A stretch of DNA of 34,295 nt from a virus. Numbering within the stretch: the first letter of the stretch is position 1; the number at the start of each line of letters is the position of its first letter. The notes below the pieces were generated by a model. It was given only the letters and a program-made list of their open reading frames with translations. It searched no databases and was not told where the DNA came from. The stretch spans positions 1 to 34,295 of the IMG/VR virus record IMGVR_UViG_3300038416_000136; one strand, 5' to 3'. The position numbers and the translations under genes were made by a program. Shown here piece after piece: positions 1 through 10,100 of the stretch.

Positions 1-339
1 GTGAAACCCACCTTCACCATCTCCAAGGACAAGTGCTCCATCACCTGCCTCAAGTGCGGCCGGACCAGCCACAACCTGAACGACGTGAAGCACCGGTATT
101 GCGGCCACTGCCACGTCTTCCACGAGGCCAGGACCTGCTCATGCTGCGGGGAACCGTTCACCCACGAGTCGTTCGGTGGGCCCAACATCTGCCCATCCTG
201 CGATATTGGAAAGTGCCGGTACTGCGGCGTACCCATAATGGTGCTCCGGGAGGAGATCGACGGAGGGCGAAGCAAGCGTGCCCTGCTGGATCACATGGCC
301 TGGCACAAGAGGAATAAAATAGTTGAAGAAAGTTGTTGA
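1..339 (+). CDS. Small zinc-knuckle protein, possibly 5'-partial
   Basis: This 112-residue protein has five CxxC pairs, at about C16/C19, C34/C37, C46/C49, C64/C67 and C72/C75, plus a C-terminal H98/H102 pair. It therefore probably binds several zinc ions as tandem ribbons. The N-terminal part (SITCLxCGxTSHNxNDVxxRYCGxC) resembles a small protein family seen in many phages, whose function is unknown to me. The first codon is GTG at base 1, so the gene may start there or continue upstream of the window. It begins the plus-strand block of small genes and is followed by an intrinsic terminator at 466-495. Nucleic-acid or protein binding is only an inference from the zinc motifs. Confidence 0.75.
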   Translation: MKPTFTISKDKCSITCLKCGRTSHNLNDVKHRYCGHCHVFHEARTCSCCGEPFTHESFGGPNICPSCDIGKCRYCGVPIMVLREEIDGGRSKRALLDHMAWHKRNKIVEESC

Positions 340-729
340 CGGATCGGTTAAGGTATGCAAACTTTCCTCCATGCTTTGGCCATCGGTAGTGACTGCGAAC
401 AATATGCTGGCCGTCTTTTCAGGCGGTCGGGCAGAACTCAATGCCGCTTGCCAAAGCACATTGTCCCCGGGGGTCGAAAGACCTCCGGGCTTTTTATTCC
501 CATCGGTTGTTTACATCCCTTCTACCGTTCAAAAGGAAAGGGCTTCATCCCCCGTGATAAACACAAGGTTAATGCCAGAGGCAGAGACCCTGCCGGGGAT
601 TCACAAATAGGTCGGGCGGGTGCCCCTCTGTTGCTCGGTGCGACTACTCCTTTCTCGGACTCGGGGAAAGGGGGAAAAAGGGGGTATGGGGTCAGGCAGG
701 AATTGTAAGCTTAAAAGAAAGGACAGACT
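340..729. other. Intergenic region, about 390 bases
   Basis: This stretch has no ORF that I would defend. The longest candidate, 355-708 plus, has an erratic composition and no ribosome site. It contains the terminator at 466-495, and from about 665 a G-rich run that leads into the ribosome site AAAGGA of the next gene at 730. A promoter for the next transcript would be expected here, but I cannot identify convincing -35/-10 boxes. Confidence 0.6.
466..495 (+). terminator. Intrinsic terminator with GAAA tetraloop
   Basis: A 10-base-pair stem (466-475 paired with 480-489, one G-U pair) closes on a GAAA tetraloop at 476-479. It is followed directly by C and a five-T run at 491-495. This is a textbook Rho-independent terminator for the transcript that includes the zinc-knuckle gene. 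Confidence 0.85.
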
Positions 730-1041
730 ATGAGAACAGACTTGCAGACGCAGATCAACCAGTTGAACAAACGGGTCGAGGACCTGGAGATAAGACTATC
801 GGCTATAGTCCTTAAATCCAACTCTTCTGCTCCTTCCCCTCCCCTCTCTGGTGGGTCGGGCAAGGCCTGGGTCATCACCAAGAAGATCGAGGCCTGGGAA
901 CGGATCATGGATGGCCTGAAGCGGAAGAGCACCATCGAGGTGGCAACGGGAACCAAGTGGCAGAGCGAGAATGCCAGGAAGGAGTACCTCCACATCAAGA
1001 AGGTCGTGGAGGCCCTCAATGCCCAGCTTGCCTCTTTATGA
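730..1041 (+). CDS. Hypothetical protein with N-terminal coiled coil
   Basis: The protein has 103 residues and I do not recognise it. Residues 1-27 form a heptad-like coiled coil (LQTQINQLNKRVEDLEIRL). A Ser/Pro linker follows, then a charged helical part containing KKIEAWERIMDGLKRK. The start is supported by the ribosome site AAAGGA at about 717-722. The stop overlaps the start of the following HNH gene in an ATGA junction. The length, helicity and surroundings suit a small early or middle phage protein, but I can infer no function. Confidence 0.7.
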   Translation: MRTDLQTQINQLNKRVEDLEIRLSAIVLKSNSSAPSPPLSGGSGKAWVITKKIEAWERIMDGLKRKSTIEVATGTKWQSENARKEYLHIKKVVEALNAQLASL

Positions 1042-1631
1042 ACATAAAACACGTCATCGGTAAAACATTTGGGCGACTACTGGTCATTGACCAGGAAGGC
1101 GATAGATGCACCTGCTTATGCGAGTGCGGAAGAAAGAAGTCGTTTCGCACGGACAACCTTAGAAGCGGTGGGACCAGAAGTTGTGGATGCCTAAGAAATG
1201 AAGTAACGTCTTTAGTAAACACTAAACACGGTAGGTGGAAAACCAGGGAGTATAGATGCTGGTACAACATAAGATCCAGGTGCTACTATCCTGGAAACCA
1301 CTCCTTTAAGAACTATGGAGGTCGTGGTATAGTTATGTGTCCCGAGTGGAAGGATTCATTCCTTAAATTCTACGAAGATATGGGTCCATGCCCAAAAGGG
1401 TTTCAGATTGACAGGATCGACAACAACGGTAACTACACTCCATCTAATTGTAGGTGGACCGATATACTGACAAACTCCAATAATAGGAGAACGAGCCATT
1501 TCATAGAGTCAAATGGAGAAAGACACACAATAGCCGAGTGGTCTAGGATAAATGGTGTTAATCTTAATACGGTTTTCTATAGGCTAAGGAATGGCGTGTC
1601 TCCACAAGATGCAATCATTAAACCACTTTAG
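1038..1631 (+). CDS. HNH homing endonuclease (zinc ribbon, HNH, HTH tail)
   Basis: This 197-residue protein has the architecture of a common phage HNH nuclease. An N-terminal FGRLLVI segment and a CTCxCxCG...SCGC zinc-binding part (residues 11-51) come first. Next is EYRCWYNIRSRCYY, then the nuclease core YGGRGIVMCPEW...IDRIDNNGNY.P.NCRW (93-140). The tail GERHTIAEWSRINGVNLNTVFYRL (160-183) is a DNA-binding helix-turn-helix of the NUMOD type. It cuts double-stranded DNA and probably promotes its own spread. The ATG at 1038 overlaps the previous stop as ATGA. The DNA is visibly richer in A/T than the genes on both sides, with AGA and ATA codons, which suggests recent insertion. Confidence 0.9.
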   Translation: MNIKHVIGKTFGRLLVIDQEGDRCTCLCECGRKKSFRTDNLRSGGTRSCGCLRNEVTSLVNTKHGRWKTREYRCWYNIRSRCYYPGNHSFKNYGGRGIVMCPEWKDSFLKFYEDMGPCPKGFQIDRIDNNGNYTPSNCRWTDILTNSNNRRTSHFIESNGERHTIAEWSRINGVNLNTVFYRLRNGVSPQDAIIKPL

Positions 1632-1822
1632 CCGTGGACCCGGACCCAGAAACAACCCCGACTAACGACGGGGTTTCCTGTGGACAATGCACCGGGTTCA
1701 CGGCCCAATTTCCCCCTCCCTTGTTCTTTGTGGCCACGCAGTCACAATGGGCCCCATAGTTGGGTAGCCCAGGCCAAATGCGGGAGGGGGACTTAACCAA
1801 AACCAAAGAGAAAGGACAGAAA
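1632..1822. other. Intergenic remainder after the HNH gene
   Basis: These 190 bases lie between the HNH stop and the TTG start of the next gene. They contain the hairpin at 1654-1675 and several GGGCC/GGACCC-rich words, but no convincing gene. An upstream in-frame TTG at 1760 exists but lacks a ribosome site. Confidence 0.5.
1654..1675 (+). terminator. Possible weak terminator hairpin
   Basis: A perfect 7-base stem, AACCCCG (1654-1660) with CGGGGTT (1669-1675), has an 8-base loop 23 bases after the HNH stop. Only one further T follows the stem before the sequence turns C/G-rich, so termination may be partial. Confidence 0.4.
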
Positions 1823-1825
1823 TTG
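1809..1825 (+). promoter_or_regulatory. Ribosome binding site that selects a TTG start
   Basis: GAGAAAGGACAGAAATTG places AAAGGA (1811-1816) six bases before a TTG codon at 1823. The same GAAAGGA word precedes the genes at 730, 2067 and 3452, so this non-ATG start is preferred over the unsupported upstream TTG at 1760. Confidence 0.65.
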
Positions 1826-2056
1826 ACAAGAGCACAACTATACCGGGAAGCCTGGCTTACCCTCCACCCCGAGGACAAGGGACGGGAGCAGGACTTCAAG
1901 GTGGCCGACGCCTTCGTTCCAGAATCCAACCAGGAGATTCCCGAGGAGTGGGTTGAGGACTTAAGGAAGCTGGCCCTGCTGGTGATTAAAGCCTCCGAAA
2001 CCATGAGCCAGGAAGACATGAATGAACTTCTGAAGAATCACGTAAGCAAGAACTGA
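1823..2056 (+). CDS. Small hypothetical protein, TTG start
   Basis: This acidic, helical 77-residue protein begins MTRAQLYREAWLTLHPED and ends NELLKNHVSKN. I do not recognise it. TTG at 1823 is chosen because a GAAAGGA ribosome site lies six bases upstream, as in neighbouring genes. No cysteine or catalytic motif is visible. It sits between the HNH gene and a run of small conserved phage genes, and the next gene begins 10 bases after its stop. Confidence 0.6.
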   Translation: MTRAQLYREAWLTLHPEDKGREQDFKVADAFVPESNQEIPEEWVEDLRKLALLVIKASETMSQEDMNELLKNHVSKN

Positions 2057-2066
2057 AAGGACAATT

Positions 2067-2285
2067 ATGAACGACATCAGAGAACGAATGCAGGAAACTG
2101 GACGCTATATCGCTACCATACTGCCTCCAAATACAGGATTCATACTGCTCGCTTTCGACTTCGAGGGAAAACCCAATGAGAGCAAAATGGAATACATCTC
2201 CAATGGAGTCAGGGAGGACGTGGTCAAGGCCATGAAGGAGTTCATCGCCAAGAACGAGGCTGGATGGGGGAAGCATCTGCCATGA
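2067..2285 (+). CDS. Small conserved phage protein
   Basis: The protein has 72 residues with the pattern LPPNTGFILLAFDF...YISNGVREDVVKAMKEFI. I know this pattern from small phage hypotheticals that have no assigned function. A beta hairpin in the middle and a C-terminal helix are likely. The ribosome site GAAAGGA lies just before the ATG, and the stop overlaps the next start in an ATGA junction, so the two genes are probably translated together. Confidence 0.75.
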   Translation: MNDIRERMQETGRYIATILPPNTGFILLAFDFEGKPNESKMEYISNGVREDVVKAMKEFIAKNEAGWGKHLP

Positions 2286-2671
2286 AAACCAATCCGCCCA
2301 ACCAGTACCGCCAGAGGGGTCCGGAGTTCGGACTGTGGGCATCGACCGACGAGGACGGCATGAACGGCGCTTTCTGCGTTCCGATCAGGAATGGGGTGGT
2401 CGCCAACTGCATCATCAGCAATGGGGACTGCCTGCCCGACCTGGGGCTGGAGGTCTGGGAACACGTCTCCCTGCACATCAACGACCACGGCAAGGAGCGC
2501 ACCCCCACCTGGGACGAGATGTGCAAGCTAAAGGATACGTTCTGGAACGAGGATGAAACTGTGATTCAATATCATCCCAAAAAGTCAAACTACGTGAATA
2601 TTCATCCTCATGTGCTCCATCTTTGGAGACGTGTTGATGGATTTCCCGAACCCCCAAAGATATGCGTATGA
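2282..2671 (+). CDS. Conserved phage protein, DUF7694-like
   Basis: The protein has 129 residues starting at the ATG in the ATGA overlap (MKTNPPNQYRQRGPEFG). The C-terminal half contains EVWEHVSLHI, PTWDEMCKLKDTFWNEDETV and the aromatic-rich YHPKKSNYVNIHPHVLHLW. This matches my memory of a phage family annotated as DUF7694, whose function is unknown. The His/Trp-rich C-terminus may be a compact fold or a metal site, which is speculation. It ends in another ATGA-type overlap with an inserted HNH gene. Confidence 0.75.
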   Translation: MKTNPPNQYRQRGPEFGLWASTDEDGMNGAFCVPIRNGVVANCIISNGDCLPDLGLEVWEHVSLHINDHGKERTPTWDEMCKLKDTFWNEDETVIQYHPKKSNYVNIHPHVLHLWRRVDGFPEPPKICV

Positions 2672-3138
2672 TAAAACTTGGAAATAACTTTGCTATAAGA
2701 TTACTGTCTAAATGCGTTGTAAACAATAAAACTGGCTGTTGGGAGTGGAAAGGATCAAAGACAAGGGGTTATGGAAGAGTAAGGATTGGCGCTCCTTCCA
2801 GAAAGCGAATATATGCCCATAGAGGTAGCTGGATTTTATCAGGTAGAGTTATTCCAGAAGGGGCCGATGTTCTACATAGATGCGACAACCCGTCTTGCAT
2901 AAACCCAGCACACCTGTTCCTAGGAACCCAACTAGACAACATAGCGGATATGGTTTCAAAGGGACGACATGCGTGTGGCGAGAGATCAAAAAAGAAGCTG
3001 ACCACAAGTCAAGTTCTTAAAATACGATGGATATATTCATACTACCCAAACACAAATCACATAGCTAAGATGTTTGGGGTTACTCGATGTTCGATAGGCA
3101 ATATAGTAAGTAGAAGGGCATGGAAACACATACAATGA
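2668..3138 (+). CDS. HNH endonuclease, HNH_3-like with C-terminal HTH
   Basis: The protein has 156 residues if read from the ATG at 2668, which overlaps the previous stop as ATGA. An in-frame ATG at 2662 would add two residues. Key parts are TGCWEWKGSKTRGYGR, then AHRGSW, then the metal site VLHRCDNPSCINPAHLFLGT followed by DNIADMVSKGR. The last 45 residues form a helix-turn-helix (LTTSQVLKIRW...IAKMFGVTRCSIGNIV). It is likely a free-standing homing nuclease. It is A/T-rich compared with its hosts and has a paralogue at 27311. Confidence 0.88.
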   Translation: MIKLGNNFAIRLLSKCVVNNKTGCWEWKGSKTRGYGRVRIGAPSRKRIYAHRGSWILSGRVIPEGADVLHRCDNPSCINPAHLFLGTQLDNIADMVSKGRHACGERSKKKLTTSQVLKIRWIYSYYPNTNHIAKMFGVTRCSIGNIVSRRAWKHIQ

Positions 3139-3449
3139 AACCAAAGAATAAAAAGAAAAGATTCCTGACATCTCAGCAAATAACTAGAGAAATTGATCTA
3201 TACAAACAGAGGCTCCAGCGCTTGCTGGACCGGGCCACATCCACGGACATTCAGGCGGACGGACTGTTCCAGTCCGGGCTTAACGAGGACGGCGTGTACC
3301 ACCGGGAACAGGCCAAGAAGCTGAGGCGGTCGGCCTTCAGGATCGAGAAGAACCGCCTCCCATACCTGAGCCAGGAGCTGGCGGAGTTCCTAACCCCAAT
3401 GCTACCGGCCCTGGATGACGGCGACCGGAGCATTTCAACGAAAGGATAA
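3135..3449 (+). CDS. Hypothetical basic helical protein
   Basis: The protein has 104 residues and a strongly basic start (MKPKNKKKRF). Long amphipathic helices follow, rich in Arg, Leu and Gln (EIDLYKQRLQRLLDRA, AKKLRRSAFRIEKNRL). The start at 3135 makes an ATGA overlap with the HNH stop. An ATG at 3120 would also be in frame, but its ribosome site is too close. The first 80 bases are A/T-rich like the HNH gene and the rest is G/C-rich, so its 5' end may have been affected by the HNH insertion. I do not recognise the family. Confidence 0.6.
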   Translation: MKPKNKKKRFLTSQQITREIDLYKQRLQRLLDRATSTDIQADGLFQSGLNEDGVYHREQAKKLRRSAFRIEKNRLPYLSQELAEFLTPMLPALDDGDRSISTKG

Positions 3450-3451
3450 CT

Positions 3452-3664
3452 ATGACTGTATGCAGAGAACTGTTTGACGGGGCCTCCAGGAGGAGAAAAG
3501 AACTGGATGCACCTACCCGGGTCTATCCTAGATGCCATCCCACAGCGCATATGGATGTGTTTGTTGACTCCAAGAACCAGACGGTGATATTGTCCTGCTC
3601 GGCGTGCGATCGGACGATCTCAACCATCAAAACCAAGTGGAAACCCAATGCCAATAAAACTTGA
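3452..3664 (+). CDS. Small zinc-binding protein
   Basis: The protein has 70 residues with a likely metal site made of RCHPTAHMDVFV and, after a beta hairpin, LSCSACDRTI (C-x-H and CxxC). Small phage proteins with this CHP...CxxC layout are common and uncharacterised. A good ribosome site (GAAAGGA) stands before the ATG. The 3' end overlaps the following nuclease gene by 17 bases. Confidence 0.7.
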   Translation: MTVCRELFDGASRRRKELDAPTRVYPRCHPTAHMDVFVDSKNQTVILSCSACDRTISTIKTKWKPNANKT

Positions 3665-4106
3665 CCAGATCAACGACCCGAATCTTAGGCAAAGGATCAT
3701 GAAGGCTCTGGATGATGCTGAAAAACTCAGACGCGAGCTTAGTGGGTCGGTTATCATAGATCCCCCATCCTGTTCCAAACCAAAGAAGAAGCGCATCCGC
3801 CAGGACTCAAAGCCTCTGATGAACAAGCTGGAGGAGGAGTACTTCGATAGGTTCGGACACCTCGGCACTTGGACGATACAATCCATGAGGTTCAAACTGG
3901 CTAACGGTCTCTGGTATAAACCAGACTTCCTGGTTTTGGATGACCTATCGTTCAAAATAATCACCGGAATCGAGGTAAAGGGACCGCACTCATTCCGTGG
4001 CGGATTCGAGAACCTGAAGATGGCCGCCCACAAGTACCCCTGGATCAATTGGGTTCTGGTGTGGAAGGAGAATGGAGAGTGGCAGGAACAGACGGTGCTG
4101 CCTTAA
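3648..4106 (+). CDS. DUF1064-like phage nuclease (PDDEXK fold)
   Basis: The protein has 152 residues. The C-terminal part carries the motif set of restriction-endonuclease-like phage nucleases of the DUF1064 type. These are an upstream Glu (E62-E64 region), YKPDFLVLDD with D93, and GIEVKGPHS with E109 and K111, then ENLKMAAHKYPWINWVLVWKENGEW. These would be the metal-binding and catalytic residues. The N-terminal 60 residues are charged and probably unstructured. The exact substrate is unknown to me, but branched or phage DNA is plausible. Its stop codon abuts the stop of the opposing giant gene with no base between them. Confidence 0.82.
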   Translation: MPIKLDQINDPNLRQRIMKALDDAEKLRRELSGSVIIDPPSCSKPKKKRIRQDSKPLMNKLEEEYFDRFGHLGTWTIQSMRFKLANGLWYKPDFLVLDDLSFKIITGIEVKGPHSFRGGFENLKMAAHKYPWINWVLVWKENGEWQEQTVLP

Positions 4107-7100
4107 CTACTGATCCTCGCTCACCCGAGCACCTGTAGCGCTCATCCCGCCCGCAATGATTAGGGTCCGAACCCACTTGCTGGCGTCGGCCTCGCTCATA
4201 CCCTGGCTCATGAATATCCGCTTCACCCCTTCTTCGATCGGGATGGGGGTTAAGGCTTCCGCCGCATACTCTCCAACGCCGTAAGGTTCGATCCCCTGCA
4301 GTCGTTTGGACCGGGACAGCGGCTCGCTCTGGGGCATGAAGCCCAGCGGACGACCGGCATAGTCCTGGGCGCTGGCAATGTCGGTGGCGAAAGAGGACAG
4401 CGGCGACATCTTCCCCCGGGCGTATTGTCCGGCCACCTCCATCAGCGACTTCGTCCGGGAAGTCAGCCTCTCAAACTTGGTCCTTTCCCCGAAGGCCGTG
4501 TGCAGCGCGTTGGCGAACATGCGGATCATCCCCACGAATGGATTCATCACCCCCACCTTAAACCCCGCCACCTTGAACGCCAGGAAGTCAGCCTTTTTGG
4601 GGTCCGTGAAATTGATCTCCTGATTGCTCCCGGCCATCTTCAGGAACGACTGGTTCGCGTACAACGCCATTGCATAAAATCCCACCACCATCGCTTTCTG
4701 CTGCATTTCGCTCTTGGCCCAGGCGCGCTGTTCCAGCGAGGCGGTCTTCCAGTGGGCGATGTAGTTGGCGGCCTTGGCGGTGTCCTTGAACACATAGGCC
4801 CACCGGGAGGCTTCCAGCTTGGGGGCGAACATCAGCCAGTTTAGCGACTCATGGAACTGGGTCTTCACGATCCCGGTGGCGTGGTTCACACTGTCGGCGA
4901 TCAGCCTGGCCGATTCCTGGTTCCGCAGATGTTCCGGCAGTGAGTTCAGCCACTTCTCCGCCATCGCATAGCGCAGGGTCTTGAGCGCGTCAAACCCACG
5001 GCCCTGTAGCCAGCCGCTCATCTTGTCGCCAAAGAGGTATTGCAGAGCCTCGATCTGGTAGTCGTCGGTGTACTTGAACGGGTCGGCTTCCAGACCGGCA
5101 GTCTTCCAGAACTCGAATCGCTCGTGGCCTACGAGTTCATCCATCATCAGTTTGTGGTAGTCGGCCCCCTTAATCCGGCCTTCTCCCAGGGTCCCGAACT
5201 GCATCCGATACATCTCCTGCCAGGCACCCGGCTTCCACTTGCCACCCTGCCAGTGTCCGAAATACTCGGACCAGGCCCGGGGGTTGAACATCATGTTGCT
5301 GGCGTGGGTCACCATCGGGACCAGTCCGTGGCCGACGATCTTGTCCCAGAAGAAGAATCGGGGAAGGAAACGAGCCGCCCGCAACCATCCAGGGTACTGC
5401 TGATTCTTCAGCCAGTTCATGGCTTGGCCCTTGATGCGCGCCTCATCCCTCACCCGCTTGACCAGATCCTGGGTCAGTTCTCGCATGGTCCTATTGGTGG
5501 ACATGGCTCGGAACAACCGGAGCTGGGTGTAGGGGTTGGTGATATTTCCGGTAGCGTCCTTGATGCCCAGCTCAGCGGAAGCCTTGGTCCGGATCTCCCT
5601 GAAGTCCAGCACTCCCTGATCAAAGAACCGCTGCTTGAGGTAATTCCAGATGTGGTAAGCCTCGGCCGGGCTCGGGTGGCGGCCGCTGGGATCGGCTTCC
5701 ATCGCCCGGCGGATGGCGGCAATGCTGACCTCGATGGGCGGCTTCTTCCGGGTGAACATCTTCCGTGCGTCCTTCACCGCCGAACCAGTGCCGACGTAGT
5801 TGTTGATGAATGTCTCGTTGATCTTCTCGGACACTGCCCGGACGTGCTCCAAGTAAGGCTCCAAATCCGGACGTTCGATGTCGGGATCGCGCAGGCGCTT
5901 CTTCATGGCCTCCAGCCAGTTGGCGTCGGTCATCTTGTTGGCCTTGGAAAGCTTCTGCATCACCCTCATCCCGATGTTCCCCAGCTCATCCTCAGTCTCC
6001 GGGTCCAGTGGCGGGAGCTTTCCCTCTTCGCCCTTCATCGCCATAGCGGAAGACTTGGGCTTCTTGGACTTCAGCGATGATGCGGACCCCTGTTCGGCCA
6101 GATCAGACTGCTTTTCCGCTATCGACATGACCCGCTTATTCCCCTCATCCAACGGCTCGTCCACGCCCCTGGATGCCTCTTCCCCTACCGCCATCTCGGT
6201 CAACCGTCGGACTTCTTCGGATGCCTTGGACCGTCCAACAATGCTGGCCACCTCGGCCTCTTCCGACTCGTCCAGATCAATGTCCTCCACTGCCCGACCC
6301 AGCCTGCGCGCCTTGGCAGCCTTCGCCGCATTGCGGACGAAGGTGGTGGACTTCATGTCGTCCGGACCAATCTGGTTCCAGCCCTGGAGCGCCTTTCCGG
6401 TGCGCTCGAACATCTTCTTGCTGGTCTGCCCAATCAGTTTCTGCCACTCAGACGACCGGGACTCAGCTTCTTTATACGCCTTCGACTGTACTCCAGATTG
6501 AGCCGCCACCTCGTCGGCGATCTGCTGTAGCCGGTATCCCCAATAACGGAAGGCAGGAGTGCTGCGCTCGCTGATGTAGCCGGTGCGCTTGGCCTGAATC
6601 ATCTCCTTCATCGGGTTGATCTTCCCCGACAACACATCGTCCCGTCCCCGGGCGATCAGGACTTCCTTGGGCAGCAGCGCCTCTTCCGGTTTCTGGTAGG
6701 TGAGCCGTCCCTGTGCCCTCATCTCGTCCTGGTAGCGCTCCGCTACCCCGTATCCCTTGCGCGTCATCGGCAGCGGCTCTCCCTTTCGCTTGGCCTCCAT
6801 CCGTTGATACATCTGCCTCAGGGTTATGTCCGAGGGAGGAGTCTGGGATGGAACGAATCCCCTCTCCTGTCCGAATCCAACCGGGGTTCCACGCTCTGGG
6901 ATTTTCTCAGGCTTCTTTCCAGTGAATCCCGCACCACCAATATCGCTTGGAGTAACCGGAGGAAATGGGAACGCACCCCTGGGAGGTGGGTATGGTTCCT
7001 GTCTGGGGTATCCACTTGGAAGCATCTCCGGGCCCTGTCCCGGCGGACGTGGAAGTTTCTGCTGGTAGGTGGCAAGCCTTCGGCCTATGGCTGTTCTTGG

Positions 7101-10100
7101 GGTGCCGCCGAACTTGCTACCTGCGAGGAGGCTGCGCTCGCCGCTGATGCTCTTTTCCCGAGCGGCGCGCTGTGCCGATACCGCAGCGAGTTCAAGGTTT
7201 CGTCGAGATGTGTCGCCATACCGATCCAGCGCTCTTGTTCGGAAGGCTTCAGTGTCTGGAGGAACGGCGAGTTTTTCAACAGGTGCGCCCTTACCTCCTT
7301 GTGCAGTGCGTGCTTCATTGGCGATTTCATAAACTTCATTGAATGTCTTGAGGAGGGCGCGGTACTTGAGCGACTCGCGCTCCAGGTAATGGGCCTTCTC
7401 CCCGGGGTTCATGTCCACGTACTCGGTGTCTTTGGGGATTGGCGGGAGCTTGGCTAGCTTGGCCTGCTCCGTGGGAGAGTTGAGCATCCGTTCATAGATC
7501 CGGTTGGCGATCTTGTCCATCGCATACAGGGCACTGATCTCCCTTCCGTTCAACACCCCGGACTTCTCCCGCTTGGCCTGGATCGCATCCAGCATCTTCT
7601 GGAAATCGAGCGGGTGGCTGACCTTGTATTCGTTGGACAACTCATAGAGGGATTCTGCTTCCGATCCCGCTAGAGATTCCCGGGCCAGGTGGCTCAGGTC
7701 GGACTGGAACAGTCCCAGCACATCGCTGCCCGGCCCTCCCCTCAGCCACACTTCCAGCGCAGCCTTGTCCCACTTGCCAACCTTCTTGGACGGAATTTCG
7801 GGTTCCTCGGATTCCGCCCAGGCTCTGGTCTCGCGTTCTTCCCTGGTCTTGGCCATCTGCTCCGAGATGGAGGGTTCTTCTTCGGTTTCCCCTTCTTCAG
7901 TCTTCTCCGGCTCAGCGGCCTCTTCCCCGGCAAGTTCTTCTTCCGTAACCTTCCCAAAGTATCTCTCCTCGTGCTGCCTCTTTTTTTCGGCTTCTCGCTC
8001 AGCTTCAGCCTCCTTGATATACGCCATCCACTGGGCGGTCGATCCCTGTTCCCGGATCTTGGCCACTCCGCCGATAGCCTCCACGTACGTCTTCTCATTC
8101 GGCCACTGCTGGTGGAAGTTATAGACCGGGTCCTTAACCAACAGGGTCGCATTCACCCGGTAGTTGGCCAGGAGCTGGGGAATGGTGATGTGGTTACCAG
8201 CCTTGCTCCCGGCATACACATCCGGGTTGTAGATCATCGGTTCCCCATGCCGTACATAAACCGAGACGGCATGGTGAACTCCGGTCTTGGGGTCCACCAC
8301 GATGGCGATGGACCTGGTAGTGGTGGCGGTCTTGCCTTTGATGCTGCCGCCTTTGCCCAGGACCGACCTAAGGAACTTGGCATCCTCGCCCTGCTTGGTG
8401 GTGTACTCGGCGTAGGCGTGAACATCTTTGCCCTTAACCTCAAACCAGACATCGTCCAAGCCGATAGTCTTCCGGTTAGGGCTTCGCTCTGGGGCAACAG
8501 CCTGCTGGTTGTACCACTTGCTCAGCTCCCGGATGGCTCCACGGCGACGGCGCTGGCCGATGACAAACCCTTCCTTCCACAGCCGCTCAGCCTCGGCCTT
8601 CTCCGCTTCGGTCCGTGGTTCACGAGCAACTCCTTCGCCCGGCTTTGGCGGCGGTGGTCCTTCGCGCGCGGCGAGTCTCTCCGCCATCTCCATATCCCGC
8701 AGTTGTTCGATCAGGGCCTTGCCTTCTTCCGGCGTCAGGTCCCGCACCGCACAGAATCGCTTGAAGGCGGGCGAGTCGGTCGGGTTCTTCCACTTCGCCA
8801 TGTCCTCCAGGATGGGATGAGGGTTGGCGTCGGGCATGTGACGCAGCAGGCCCTCACCTAGGAACCGCTTCTCCAGCCGGGCGGGCCGGAGCAGTTCCTT
8901 GATCCGCTCCCCCGAGGCGTTGTTCAGGACATCGTGGACCGCTTCGTTCCACACGTCCCGGGCGGCCTGTTCGGGGATCTCAGGGTGGTGTTCCTGCAGA
9001 TCGGTCCAGAACTCCTTGTAGTCCCCGACATCGTAGCGCGGCTTCACCGGACCCTCGGTCTCGGTGGGAGTAATGGGTTTCGACTTGCTATTGAGAGTGG
9101 CAATGGCGCTGCGGTAGGTCAGCGCACGGTCGGCGGCACCGAACTGCTTGGCGATGTTGGCCGGGCTCAGAGCTTCGGTCAGGTCCTGGCCGGTGAGACC
9201 GATGGCCTTGGCGGCGATCTCGATGGGGGTGGGCTGGTCTTGGGCCTCCATCTTCTTGGCCGCATCCTGGATCTCTTTCGTCTTCCATTCCTGGTGGAAC
9301 TTGGTCAACTCGGGGCCCCACTGTTCCTTGGGCAGAGCCACGATCCGGTCGTAGTTCTCCTTGACCAGCGCGCGCTTGGCCAGGTCATCATGGATTCCTC
9401 CGATGGAACTGATAAGGCGCGCGGCGACCTCCTCCTCGGGGGTTCGGGTCTTGCGCGACATGGCCAGCGCTTCTGCCGGTGGAGGGGTAATTTCTCCCTC
9501 GGCAATCTGCTCCCCCTTATGCAGCAATCCGGTGGACCAACCACCCTCGGTCAGCCGGGAAACCCACGGCTGCATCTCCAATCCGGTTCCGGCCGCATTG
9601 ACTCCCTGACCCCAGCCCTCGAAGTATCCGGGAATCTCCGAACCTTCAGGGCCACGAAGGACAATCGGCACGCTGGACTTCTTAGCCGGTGGGGGCAGTC
9701 CTTCAAACTTCTTCTTAGAATCTTCAGACAGCGGCTTCCGGCTCATCGCCATAGGTTCTCCACCTTGGGGAGCGGGCCCCACCCCGGCAGCCGCCTCGGC
9801 CTTATCCAGTTCTTCGGTGAGTTGGACCCAGCGTTCGTACTCCGCCTTACTGGGACGGTAACCAGGTGCGGTGATCTTGCGATTCAACGCATCCAATTCC
9901 TCCATCTTGACAGCAGGAAAAGCTGCGCTTATATCTGGAGTGGCAGCAGGACCTCCGGCGGTTAGGGCCGCCGGAGGCGTCGTAGCCAAACCAGTCTGTG
10001 CCTGCGCTGGCTGGGGCTCCCCCGGTTGTGCGGCGGGAGCCGCTTTTGCTGAACCGGTTTTTAGGATCTGGTTCTTCTGTTTCTTGGTAAGTGTGGGATC

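Noticed and set aside
355-708. 117-residue ORF on the plus strand in the first intergenic region
   Set aside because: No ribosome site, erratic composition, and it runs through a strong terminator at 466-495.
5040-9965. Several long plus-strand ORFs (5040-6080, 7689-8861, 8934-9965) opposite the giant gene
   Set aside because: They follow the giant gene's codon pattern in mirror image and lack ribosome sites and recognisable domains.
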